Assembly (NCBI RefSeq): GCF_027594865.1
Contig: NZ_CP089391.1
Location: 3,626,501-3,690,500 of the forward strand
Source of the DNA: Bradyrhizobium xenonodulans
GTDB lineage: Bacteria > Pseudomonadota > Alphaproteobacteria > Rhizobiales > Xanthobacteraceae
Reading direction: 5' to 3'
DNA: 64,000 bases
Shown here: one piece after another, positions 37,193 through 44,252 of the stretch
How positions within the stretch are numbered: position 1 is the stretch's first letter
How the letters are laid out: each line of letters opens with the position of its first letter
Notes under the pieces: model-generated
The model's database searches: none
The model's input: the letters and a program-made list of their open reading frames with translations, nothing else
What the model was told of the DNA's origin: nothing
Made by a program: the position numbers and the translations under genes

Positions 37193-37396
37193 TCACCGAT
37201 CCCATTTCGGCTTGGCTTCGTCGACCGCGTCCTGGTGGTACCAGCTGTCGCTGCAGATCGAGACATTCGCGGGAAGCGACGTTTGATCGGCGGGAAGGCG
37301 GGTCTCGCCATAGCGGCGTCCGGCGAGAGCCGCGCGGCCCCCGGCGGGGAATTGGTAGATCTGTGCAGATCCGTGACTCAGACCATTGTTCATCAT
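37193..37396 (-). CDS. DUF2735 protein, GstI-like inhibitor of glnII translation
   Basis: A 67-residue protein recognised by S-A-Q-I-Y-Q-F-P-A-G-G-R and T-R-L-P-A-D. In Rhizobium, GstI is a small protein encoded divergently upstream of glnII that inhibits translation of glutamine synthetase II. The position and orientation here are the same, and DUF2735 proteins are commonly annotated as glutamine synthetase translation inhibitors. This is homology by memory and context, not by search. AGGAG lies nine bases before the ATG at 37396; a second ATG follows directly. Confidence 0.75.
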   Translation of the reverse strand: MMNNGLSHGSAQIYQFPAGGRAALAGRRYGETRLPADQTSLPANVSICSDSWYHQDAVDEAKPKWDR

Positions 37397-37832
37397 TGCG
37401 ATTTGCTCCTGGGTCGAAGCGCCTTGGCCTCCATGGTGCGCCCGACTCGTTCGATTGTGGTTACTGGAATCCCCATATCGGCCGCGCATCCCGGATTGGA
37501 AAGTGCTGAAAAGGAAATCAGTTGCCGCCCAATTTGTAGGCAAGTGACGGTCTGCATCCCCCAAGGCAGCGGGTCGGTGACCAACGCCTGGGCCATTCCA
37601 AAGGTTGCTGGGCAGGTGGCGGGCGCTTTGCGAAAATTGCCGGACGTTGATGCGCGTTTCATCGGCAACTCCGGCACCGATCTGGCTGCTCCAGAATCAG
37701 GCGTTTTTCGCAGGCTTTTTGCGGTGCAGCTTCACGCGATGGTGCGCGGCTATGACGCACGCGGCCGCGGGCGTTTGCCCGCCACCGGACAGGTCCCGGC
37801 CGCGACGGACAACCTCCCGCGCTGCGGCCTTT
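37397..37832. other. Long spacer upstream of the glnII promoter, no gene seen
   Basis: About 436 bases with only contradictory overlapping frames. It must hold the promoter of the GstI-like gene and any activator sites for glnII. I looked for NtrC sites (GCACC-N5-GGTGC) and saw no good match; the best structure is a GTGCG-N9-CGCAC pair at 37742-37760, about 100 bases upstream of the expected glnII start point, which could be a weak activator site. Confidence 0.4.
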
Positions 37833-37849
37833 TGGCACGTTAAATGCTT
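37833..37849 (+). promoter_or_regulatory. Sigma-54 promoter of glnII
   Basis: TGGCACGTTAAATGCTT: the GG of the minus-24 element (37834-37835) and the GC of the minus-12 element (37846-37847) are exactly 12 bases apart, with TGGCACG conserved. It predicts transcription from about 37859, 78 bases before the glnII ATG. Sigma-54 and NtrC control of glnII is established in Bradyrhizobium and Rhizobium. Confidence 0.88.
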
Positions 37850-37936
37850 GTAAAGGGCCGGCCGATGATGGCCGGGTACAAAATGTGCGGGGGCCTCCAG
37901 GCCCCCAACCTTTCGCATCATCTACAGAGAGGCTCA

Positions 37937-38971
37937 ATGACCAAGTATAAGCTCGAGTACATCTGGCTCGACGGATATACGCCGACTCCGAACTTGCGCG
38001 GCAAAACCCAGATCAAGGAATTCGCGTCGTTCCCGACGCTCGAGCAGCTTCCGCTCTGGGGCTTCGATGGCTCCTCCACCCAGCAGGCCGAAGGCCACAG
38101 CTCCGATTGCGTGCTGAAGCCGGTCGCTGTGTTCCCGGACGGCGCCCGCACCAACGGCGTGCTCGTGATGTGCGAAGTCATGATGCCCGACGGCAAGACC
38201 CCGCACGCCTCCAACAAGCGCGCCACCATCCTCGACGACGCCGGCGCCTGGTTCGGCTTCGAGCAGGAATACTTCTTCTACAAGGACGGCCGTCCGCTCG
38301 GCTTCCCGGCTTCGGGTTATCCGGCGCCGCAGGGTCCGTACTACACCGGCGTCGGCTTCTCGAACGTCGGCGACGTCGCCCGCAAGATCGTCGAAGAGCA
38401 TCTCGACCTCTGCCTCGCGGCCGGCATCAATCATGAAGGTATCAACGCGGAAGTCGCGAAGGGCCAGTGGGAATTCCAGATCTTCGGCAAGGGCTCCAAG
38501 AAGGCCGCTGACGAAATGTGGATGGCCCGCTATTTGATGCTGCGCCTGACCGAGAAGTACGGCATCGACATCGAGTTCCACTGCAAGCCGCTCGGCGACA
38601 CCGACTGGAACGGCTCGGGCATGCACGCCAACTTCTCCACCGAGTACATGCGTACGGTCGGCGGCAAGGAGTATTTCGAGGCGCTGATGGCCGCCTTCGA
38701 CAAGAACCTGATGGACCACATCGCCGTCTACGGCCCGGACAACGATAAGCGTCTGACCGGCAAGCACGAGACCGCGCCGTGGAACAAGTTCAGCTACGGC
38801 GTTGCCGATCGCGGTGCTTCGATCCGCGTTCCGCACTCCTTCGTCAACAACGGCTACAAGGGCTATCTGGAAGACCGCCGTCCGAACTCGCAGGGCGACC
38901 CATACCAGATCGCTTCGCAGATCCTGAAGACGATCGCGTCCGTCCCGGCCGACAAGAAGGCCGCGGCCTAA
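37937..38971 (+). CDS. glnII: Glutamine synthetase II (eukaryotic type)
   Basis: Makes glutamine from glutamate and ammonium with ATP; the thermolabile second glutamine synthetase typical of rhizobia. The 344 residues contain W-G-F-D-G-S-S-T-Q-Q-A near the N-terminus, F-G-F-E-Q-E-Y-F-F-Y (metal-binding Glu), G-I-N-A-E-V-A-K-G-Q-W-E-F-Q and N-G-S-G-M-H-A-N-F-S (ATP/ammonium region), and R-G-A-S-I-R-V-P (substrate). It is much shorter than the 470-residue GlnA type. GAGAGG precedes the ATG. It is driven by a sigma-54 promoter and ended by a strong terminator. Confidence 0.98.
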   Translation: MTKYKLEYIWLDGYTPTPNLRGKTQIKEFASFPTLEQLPLWGFDGSSTQQAEGHSSDCVLKPVAVFPDGARTNGVLVMCEVMMPDGKTPHASNKRATILDDAGAWFGFEQEYFFYKDGRPLGFPASGYPAPQGPYYTGVGFSNVGDVARKIVEEHLDLCLAAGINHEGINAEVAKGQWEFQIFGKGSKKAADEMWMARYLMLRLTEKYGIDIEFHCKPLGDTDWNGSGMHANFSTEYMRTVGGKEYFEALMAAFDKNLMDHIAVYGPDNDKRLTGKHETAPWNKFSYGVADRGASIRVPHSFVNNGYKGYLEDRRPNSQGDPYQIASQILKTIASVPADKKAAA

Positions 38972-39015
38972 GATCCTCCCGGCCCGGGCTGGGGGGCTGG
39001 CCCGGGTTGGACTTC

Positions 39016-39050
39016 AATCCGCCGGAGCTGCAAGGCTCCGGCGGATTTTT
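39016..39050 (+). terminator. Intrinsic terminator of glnII
   Basis: A perfect 13-bp stem AATCCGCCGGAGC / GCTCCGGCGGATT (39016-39028 and 39035-39047) around a six-base loop, followed at once by TTT. Strong, 45 bases after the glnII stop. Confidence 0.93.
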
Positions 39051-39167
39051 GCGTTCTGACGACGGTCGTTCCTGTGGCCTGCCGACCTCGGCCCGTGCGA
39101 AACTTGTCCGTCGTCATCGAAAGCGGGATACAGTACTCTTGGATGCGCGCAGGGCCGGGGACGGCTG

Positions 39168-39869
39168 GTGTTTGAAGGCTTCTACAAGACGAGATTTCAG
39201 CTCGGCGGCGCCGTCGGCCGAAGCGTGATGCATGCCGGCAATGGCAAGATGCTCGGCGGCAATTCGGCCTTCGCCCATATCGGCACCTATGAGAGGACCG
39301 AGGGCGGCGTCGACATCGTCATCAAGACGGTGCGCCACAACCCCGACCCGAACTACCGCGCCATGGCGGGCACCGACGATGCGACGCTGATCGCGAAGGG
39401 CTGGGCCGAGGGCGATCTCTATCATTTCAAGGGCGAGCTCAAGGAGCTGCCCGGCGTGCCTTTCCAGTCATTGATGACGCCGATCACCGAAGACGAAGTG
39501 CCGATCGCCGGCGGCGTCGGCGAGGCCGGGATCGCGGACGGCCTCTACTCGATCCATCTACGCATGCTCGATGGCGTCGACGGCGGCCTCACCGGCGTGA
39601 TGCTGCTCAACCAGGGCCGCATCCTCGGCGGTGACGCCTCGTTCTACTATCTCGGCAGCTACACGGCCGCGAACGGACGCTGGAAGGGCCAGATCCTCAA
39701 CCAGGAGCACACGCCGGCCAAGGACGATCCGATCTTCGGCGGCCACGAGGTCGGCATCGGCTTCTCCGGCACCTATGACGGCGAGGAGGCGGTGCTGGAG
39801 GCCACGGCGCTGGCCGGCAAGCGCTCCTTGCGCCTCACTGCCGCGCTCAAGCTGATGCACCGCGCCTGA
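39168..39869 (+). CDS. GrlR-like protein with two tandem domains (233 aa)
   Basis: Two copies of the GrlR-like domain in one chain. The first, about residues 1-110, has E-G-F-Y-K-T-R-F, then G-K-M-L-G-G-N-S-A-F-A-H-I-G-T-Y and R-H-N. The second, about 118-230, has D-G-L-Y-S-I-H-L-R-M-L-D-G-V-D-G-G-L-T-G-V-M-L-L-N-Q-G-R-I-L-G-G-D-A-S-F-Y-Y-L-G-S-Y. The first domain carries G-G-N where the second has G-G-D. The start is GTG at 39168. No signal peptide. Paralogous to 42498-43202 and to the single-domain 34059-34406. Function unknown. Confidence 0.78.
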   Translation: MFEGFYKTRFQLGGAVGRSVMHAGNGKMLGGNSAFAHIGTYERTEGGVDIVIKTVRHNPDPNYRAMAGTDDATLIAKGWAEGDLYHFKGELKELPGVPFQSLMTPITEDEVPIAGGVGEAGIADGLYSIHLRMLDGVDGGLTGVMLLNQGRILGGDASFYYLGSYTAANGRWKGQILNQEHTPAKDDPIFGGHEVGIGFSGTYDGEEAVLEATALAGKRSLRLTAALKLMHRA

Positions 39870-39887
39870 TCGCGACAGGAATAGCCC

Positions 39888-40568
39888 ATGGACAAGGTTC
39901 GCATGCTCTCGACGCTCGGCCTGATGGGCGCGATGCGCAACCTGTCCTCCGCCTTCGAGACTGCGACAGGCATCCATGTCGATGCCGATTTCGCGCCGAC
40001 GCTGGCATTGTTGAAGCGGCTGCGCGGCGGCGAGCCTGCCGATCTCGTGATCCTCACACGCGAAGGGCTCGACGAGATGATCGCCGAGGGCCGGGTCGCC
40101 GACGGCGCGGCCGATCTGGCGCGCTCCTATGTCGGCATTGCCGTGCGGGCAGCGGAGGCGCACCCCGACATCGCCAATGAAGCCGCGCTGTGCAAGACGC
40201 TGCTCGCGGCGCGATCCGTTGCCTATTCGCGGCTGGGCGCGAGCGGAGTGTACTTCGCCCAGTTGATTCAGCGATGGGGCATCGCGGCCGAGATCAATGC
40301 CAAGGCGACGATCGTCGAGCAGGGATTTACGGCGGAGCGGCTCGTGACCGGCGAGGCGGACCTTGCCGTGCAGCAGATCAGCGAGCTGAAGCAGGTCAAG
40401 GACATCGAAGTGGTCGGTCCCATTCCACACGATTTGCAGACACCGGCCGTGTTCTCTGCCGGCCGTATGGCGAACGCGAAACATGTCGACGCTGCCGAGC
40501 GGCTGCTGCGCTATCTGGCATCGCCTGAAGTCGTATCCGTGCTGCGGCAATCGGGACTCGAGCCTTGA
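39888..40568 (+). CDS. ModA-like substrate-binding protein without signal peptide
   Basis: A 226-residue type II periplasmic-binding fold resembling molybdate-binding ModA (V-R-M-L-S-T-L-G-L-M-G-A-M-R-N-L-S-S-A-F-E-T-A-T-G, then S-R-L-G-A-S-G-V-Y-F-A-Q-L-I and E-A-D-L-A-V-Q-Q-I-S-E-L). The N-terminus lacks a signal peptide and starts straight in the first strand, so it is likely cytoplasmic or not a transport component. No ABC genes flank it. It starts 18 bases after the GrlR-like gene on the same strand and may be co-transcribed. The ligand is unknown. Confidence 0.82.
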   Translation: MDKVRMLSTLGLMGAMRNLSSAFETATGIHVDADFAPTLALLKRLRGGEPADLVILTREGLDEMIAEGRVADGAADLARSYVGIAVRAAEAHPDIANEAALCKTLLAARSVAYSRLGASGVYFAQLIQRWGIAAEINAKATIVEQGFTAERLVTGEADLAVQQISELKQVKDIEVVGPIPHDLQTPAVFSAGRMANAKHVDAAERLLRYLASPEVVSVLRQSGLEP

Positions 40569-40600
40569 ATTTGCCGGGACGGGGACGCAACCTAGTGGCC

Positions 40601-41422
40601 ATGCGGATATACCTCCTTGCCATCCTCTTTGCGCTGGCCGCGCCCTTGGCGGCGCAGGCGCAATCGGCCGATCTCGTGCTGTGCGACCGGGTCGCAGCCG
40701 ATCCCAGCGATCCCGACAAGCCGGCCGACGTGCGGGGCGTCGGCGAGATCGCCGCCTCCGATGTCGCGACCGCGATCAAGTTCTGCAAGCAGGCAGCAAG
40801 CTCCTCGCGGCGCGCGATGTTCGCGCTCGGCCGCGCCTATGCGGCGAACCGGCAGACGGGCGAGGCGATCGCCGCCTGGCGCAAGGCGGCGGACAAGGGA
40901 TCGAGTGCGGCGATGGTCGAGCTCGGCGTCGCCTATGGCACCGGCGCCGGCATTGCGAAGGACGAGGCGCAGGCGCGAAAGCTGTTCGAGAAGGCGGCGC
41001 AGGCTGGCAATCCCCGCGGCATCAGCAATCTTGCCGCGCTGGGCGGCACCGGCGGTGGCGCGCCGGCCGATCCCGCGCAGGCACGTACGCTGCTCGGCAG
41101 GGCCGCCGAGACCAATGCGGAAGCGCAGTACCAGCTCGGCCTGATGCTTGCGAACGGCAATGGCGGGGAGAAGGACGATGTCGCGGCACGCGCTTTGTTC
41201 GAGAAGGCGGCCGCGCAAAACCATCCCGGCGCACTCGAGCGCATGGGCGAGTTCGCGCAGGACGGCCGCGGCGGACCGAAGGACAAGGACGCTGCGAAAG
41301 CCTACTACGAGCGCGCCGCCGCGCTCGGCGACGAGGACGCCAAGAAGGCGCTGGAGCGCATCCGCTGTCCCTATGCGATCAAGGACAAGGCCGGCAAGCT
41401 CGTCACCACGCTGTGCTTCTGA
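40601..41422 (+). CDS. Exported SEL1-like repeat protein
   Basis: A 273-residue protein with a signal peptide (M-R-I-Y-L-L-A-I-L-F-A-L-A-A-P-L, cleavage near A-Q-A-Q) followed by about five SEL1/TPR-like helical repeats with the usual A-x-x-L-G-x-x-Y/L and A-x-x-L-F-E-K-A-A patterns (for example A-Q-A-R-K-L-F-E-K-A-A and A-R-A-L-F-E-K-A-A). Such proteins scaffold other proteins in the periplasm. The C-terminus ends in a short non-repeat tail with two Cys. The ATG at 40601 is chosen as signal-peptide start; the frame begins 12 codons earlier. Confidence 0.85.
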   Translation: MRIYLLAILFALAAPLAAQAQSADLVLCDRVAADPSDPDKPADVRGVGEIAASDVATAIKFCKQAASSSRRAMFALGRAYAANRQTGEAIAAWRKAADKGSSAAMVELGVAYGTGAGIAKDEAQARKLFEKAAQAGNPRGISNLAALGGTGGGAPADPAQARTLLGRAAETNAEAQYQLGLMLANGNGGEKDDVAARALFEKAAAQNHPGALERMGEFAQDGRGGPKDKDAAKAYYERAAALGDEDAKKALERIRCPYAIKDKAGKLVTTLCF

Positions 41423-41532
41423 TCGACGGCGCAGGCCTGCGTCCGAGGGTTCGAAGCCGGCCTTGATCGAGCGCAACGCCAGTCGAGGCTACGTCGGCCT
41501 AAACTCGGTCTCTATGGGAATGGAGACTTGCA

Positions 41533-42000
41533 ATGAAGCTTCGGAGATGGATGCTGGCGCTGGCCGGCCTGGGTGTGGCGACTGCCGTGGCGGCACAGGA
41601 TCTCAAATCGCCATCCGCGGACCAGTACGTGCCGCGTCTCGGCGACATCATGAGCGCCGCGCAGGCGCGCCACCAGAAGCTCTGGCTGGCCGGTAAGGCG
41701 AAAAACTGGGAGCTTGCGGCCTACGAGCTGCGCCAGCTCAAGGCGAGCCTGGTCGAGGCCGCCTTGCTCTATTCGGGCATTCCCGTCGGCAACGTCACGA
41801 CGCTGGAGCCGTCGCTGCGGTCGGTGTCGGACGCGATCGATGCGAAGGACGGTCGCAAATTCGCAAAGGTCCTGGGCGAGCTGACCGAGGGCTGCAATGC
41901 CTGCCACCGCTCGATGAGCCGCGGCTTCGTCGTGATGAAGGTTCCGTCCGATCAGCAGCCCTTCGCCAATCAGCAGTTTGCGCCGGCCGCAAGGCCCTGA
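41533..42000 (+). CDS. Periplasmic haem-binding (CxxCH) protein, 155 aa
   Basis: A short protein with a signal peptide (M-K-L-R-R-W-M-L-A-L-A-G-L-G-V, cleavage near A-A-Q) and a mostly helical mature part. A single C-N-A-C-H at residues 121-125 is a c-type haem attachment site, followed by S-M-S-R-G-F-V-V-M-K-V-P. The site lies near the C-terminus, as in class II cytochromes c or four-helix cytochromes, but overall length and pattern do not allow a firm family call. GGAG lies eight bases before the ATG. No redox enzyme partner lies beside it. Confidence 0.8.
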   Translation: MKLRRWMLALAGLGVATAVAAQDLKSPSADQYVPRLGDIMSAAQARHQKLWLAGKAKNWELAAYELRQLKASLVEAALLYSGIPVGNVTTLEPSLRSVSDAIDAKDGRKFAKVLGELTEGCNACHRSMSRGFVVMKVPSDQQPFANQQFAPAARP

Positions 42001-42057
42001 CGGAACGGATCGCGCGCCGCGCGGGTTGCATCCGGAAGCACGACAGGAGGCGCAAGC

Positions 42058-42207
42058 ATGATCCGCAAGCTCGCATCCGGCGAATACCGGCTCTATTCGC
42101 GCAAGGTGAATCCCAAGACGGGTAAGCGCCGCAACCTCGGCACGTTCAGGAGCAGAGCTGCGGCCGAGAAGCACGAGCGCGAGGTTCAGTACTTCAAGCG
42201 TCACTGA
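42058..42207 (+). CDS. Small basic protein, 49 aa
   Basis: A short gene with AGGAGG and good spacing before the ATG and a stop TGA at 42205-42207. The protein is strongly basic: M-I-R-K-L-A-S-G-E-Y-R-L-Y-S-R-K, K-T-G-K-R-R-N-L-G-T-F, and A-A-A-E-K-H-E-R-E-V-Q-Y-F-K-R-H. The Y-x-L-Y-S-R-K...R-N-L-G-T-F pattern recalls the short AP2-like N-terminal domain of phage integrases but here it stands alone. I recall similar small proteins in Bradyrhizobium. Function unknown; possibly nucleic-acid-binding. Confidence 0.85.
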   Translation: MIRKLASGEYRLYSRKVNPKTGKRRNLGTFRSRAAAEKHEREVQYFKRH

Positions 42208-42229
42208 CGCCTGAGGAGGACCGTCCGGC

Positions 42230-42385
42230 ACCGGCCAAAACAAAAAAGTCGAAAAACAACCCCATGCACAGTAGCCAAGCCGTTGAAATCACTTGGCTGC
42301 TGAAATCACCTTTGGGATGAAATCGCAAACTACGGATTTTGCGAAAAATCTTGCTCCGTCGGGCAAAACAGGGGCATGATGGCAT
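42230..42385. repeat. Possible dispersed repeat element in A/T-rich spacer
   Basis: The stretch is less G/C-rich than the surroundings, contains GTTGAAATCAC and GCTGAAATCACC side by side, and runs into a GGGCAAAACAGGGGC segment that I recall as a widespread sequence in Bradyrhizobium and Rhodopseudomonas intergenic DNA. No gene is seen. The assignment is from memory only. Confidence 0.35.
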
Positions 42386-42497
42386 CTTGCGGCGCGTGGG
42401 CCACGGGCAGCGCCTGCGCGGAAAAGCCGGGTGGCCTTGGTGCGGCGAGGGTGCTAGGTAGCCGCAATTCTTTTCCGATTTTTGCGGGTCATTTGCG

Positions 42498-43202
42498 TTG
42501 CTGGACGGGCTCTACAAGGTTGAATACGGCATCCACGATGCCTTCGGGCGCAGCATCATGTGCCTGCATGACGGCAAGATGCTGGGCGGCAATTCGGCCT
42601 TCGCGCATCTTGGCACCTATTCCGAGCAGGACGGCGAGATCGTCGCCGAAGTCATCACCGAACGGCACAACGAGGATCCCCATTACAAGCCGCTGATGGG
42701 CGCCGACGTCGCCAGGATCGGCGCACGCGGCCGGCTGAACGGCAACCAGATCCGTCTTCAGGGCAGCGCGGACACCATGCCGGGCGGCAACTTCTGGGCC
42801 ATTCTCACGCGGCTCGATGATGGAGCGCTGCCGCCACGCGGCATGATCGGAGAGGGCGGCATCGCCAACGGCCTCTACGGAATGAGCCTGCATGCGCTCG
42901 ATGGCGTCGATGCCGGACTCTCCGGCGTGATGCTGCTGATCGACGGCCGCATCCTCGGCGGCGATGCGTTCTTCTACTATCTCGGCTCCTATTCCTCTTC
43001 GGACGGCCGCTGGAAGGGCGAGATCCTGAACCAGGAGCACACGCCGGCGAAGGGCGAGAACCCCGTGTTCGGCGGCTATGAGGTCGGCATCGGCTTCTCC
43101 GGCACCTGCACCGAAGACAGCGGCGAGCTCGAAGGCATCGCGCTCGCGGGGAAGCGGAGCTTGCGGCTGGCGGCGTCGCTCAGGCTGATGCGAAGGGCTT
43201 GA
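42498..43202 (+). CDS. GrlR-like protein with two tandem domains (234 aa)
   Basis: The second tandem-domain paralogue. Domain 1 begins L-D-G-L-Y-K-V-E-Y-G-I-H-D and carries D-G-K-M-L-G-G-N-S-A-F-A-H-L-G-T-Y with R-H-N. Domain 2 starts N-G-L-Y-G-M-S-L-H-A-L-D-G-V-D-A-G and carries G-R-I-L-G-G-D-A-F-F-Y-Y-L-G-S-Y, ending in A-G-K-R-S-L-R-L. The order GGN domain then GGD domain is the same as in the 39168 copy, so the pair likely arose from one tandem-domain ancestor. The start is taken as TTG at 42498, with a weak ribosome-binding site. Confidence 0.75.
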   Translation: MLDGLYKVEYGIHDAFGRSIMCLHDGKMLGGNSAFAHLGTYSEQDGEIVAEVITERHNEDPHYKPLMGADVARIGARGRLNGNQIRLQGSADTMPGGNFWAILTRLDDGALPPRGMIGEGGIANGLYGMSLHALDGVDAGLSGVMLLIDGRILGGDAFFYYLGSYSSSDGRWKGEILNQEHTPAKGENPVFGGYEVGIGFSGTCTEDSGELEGIALAGKRSLRLAASLRLMRRA

Positions 43203-43262
43203 GCTTCACTTCGCTTGATCACGTTTGAGATGTTGATGCGGCCGTCGCGGGGAGGCTGCAGA

Positions 43263-44150
43263 TCATATCCGCTGGGCGGAAAGGCGCGCCACGAGGAATT
43301 CGATCGCGGCGCGGACCCGCCGAGGCATCGCGTCGGCGCCCCGCTTGGGCCAGACGATCTGGAGCGGGATGGGCGGGGGCTCGTGGCCGACAAGGATCTG
43401 CTCGACGATCCCCTGATCGATCAGCCTGCGCACCTGCCAGAGCGGGGCGAGCCCGATGCCGAAGCCGGATGCGACGGCTGCGTTACGTGCCGCGGCACTT
43501 TCTGACCGAAAACGACCATCGACTTCGATGCGCCGCCTTTTGTCGCCAAAGGCCCATCGGTCGTCATCACTCGCTCGCAGCACGCACGCATGACCGGACA
43601 GATCTCGCGGATGCTCAGGACGACCATAGGCGGCGAGATAGGCCGGCGAAGCGAACACGGCCCAGCTCAGTCCACCGAGCCGGCGAATCCGCAAGTTCGA
43701 ATCCGGCAGGTTGCCGATGCGAACCGCAAAATCGAGCTTCCCGGCGACGAGATCGACACGCTCATCGGACAGAACGAGTTCGAGGTCGATGTCGGGATTC
43801 CGCGTCAGGAATTGACCGAGGACGGGAGCCACATATTCCGGGCCGAACAGGCTCGATGCGCCGACGCGGATTGTGCCCGCAAGGCGCCGATCGCTGGCGA
43901 GCAGATCCTCACGCGCAGCGTCGATGGTTGTGAGTGCAAGGCGGATGCGGCCGGCAAATTCGAGCCCCGCTTGTGTCGGATGCAGGCGGCGCGTCGTTCG
44001 CGAGACAAGCTCCACACCAAGATCATCTTCGAGCCGCGCAAGCGAACGGCTCACGGACTGTAGCGATCTGGCAAGACGTGTTGCCGCGGACGTCAGGCTG
44101 CCCTCGTCAATGACAGCCAGAAACACTGCATAATCTGCAAGCGAGGCCAG
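43263..44150 (-). CDS. LysR-family transcriptional regulator, apparent CTG start
   Basis: A 295-residue LysR protein. The winged helix is normal: L-A-D-Y-A-V-F-L-A-V-I-D-E-G-S-L-T-S-A-A-T-R-L-A-R-S-L-Q-S-V-S-R-S-L-A-R-L-E-D-D-L-G. The substrate-binding domain follows, with T-I-R-V-G-A-S-S-L-F-G, R-I-G-N-L-P-D-S-N-L and a C-terminal G-L-A-P-L-W-Q-V. No ATG, GTG or TTG lies at the expected start; CTG at 44148-44150 is preceded by GGGAG seven bases upstream and gives the usual length. It is divergent from the GlcG/HbpS-like gene, with a 12-base inverted repeat between them. Confidence 0.85.
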   Translation of the reverse strand: MASLADYAVFLAVIDEGSLTSAATRLARSLQSVSRSLARLEDDLGVELVSRTTRRLHPTQAGLEFAGRIRLALTTIDAAREDLLASDRRLAGTIRVGASSLFGPEYVAPVLGQFLTRNPDIDLELVLSDERVDLVAGKLDFAVRIGNLPDSNLRIRRLGGLSWAVFASPAYLAAYGRPEHPRDLSGHACVLRASDDDRWAFGDKRRRIEVDGRFRSESAAARNAAVASGFGIGLAPLWQVRRLIDQGIVEQILVGHEPPPIPLQIVWPKRGADAMPRRVRAAIEFLVARLSAQRI

Positions 44151-44166
44151 CGCTACTCTCCCGAAA

Positions 44167-44207
44167 TGTGAGATAATATATCCATATCGTAGGGTATTAT
44201 CATCACA
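44167..44207. promoter_or_regulatory. Candidate LysR operator between divergent genes
   Basis: TGTGA-GATAATA (44167-44178) and TATTATC-A-TCACA (44195-44207) form an imperfect inverted repeat around a 16-base centre. It is A/T-rich, lies 17 bases from the lysR start and 46 bases from the divergent start. The position fits a site used for autoregulation and activation of the neighbour. Confidence 0.55.
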
Positions 44208-44252
44208 AGTGCGATGTGTTGGGAATGGGCTCCCGATGATTTGGAGCGTCCC

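Noticed and set aside
37397..37832. NtrC enhancer sites upstream of glnII
   Set aside because: No good GCACC-N5-GGTGC match could be found by eye; only weak half-site pairs.
34059..43202. A type III secretion locus suggested by the GrlR-like proteins
   Set aside because: No secretion apparatus, effector or chaperone genes are present.
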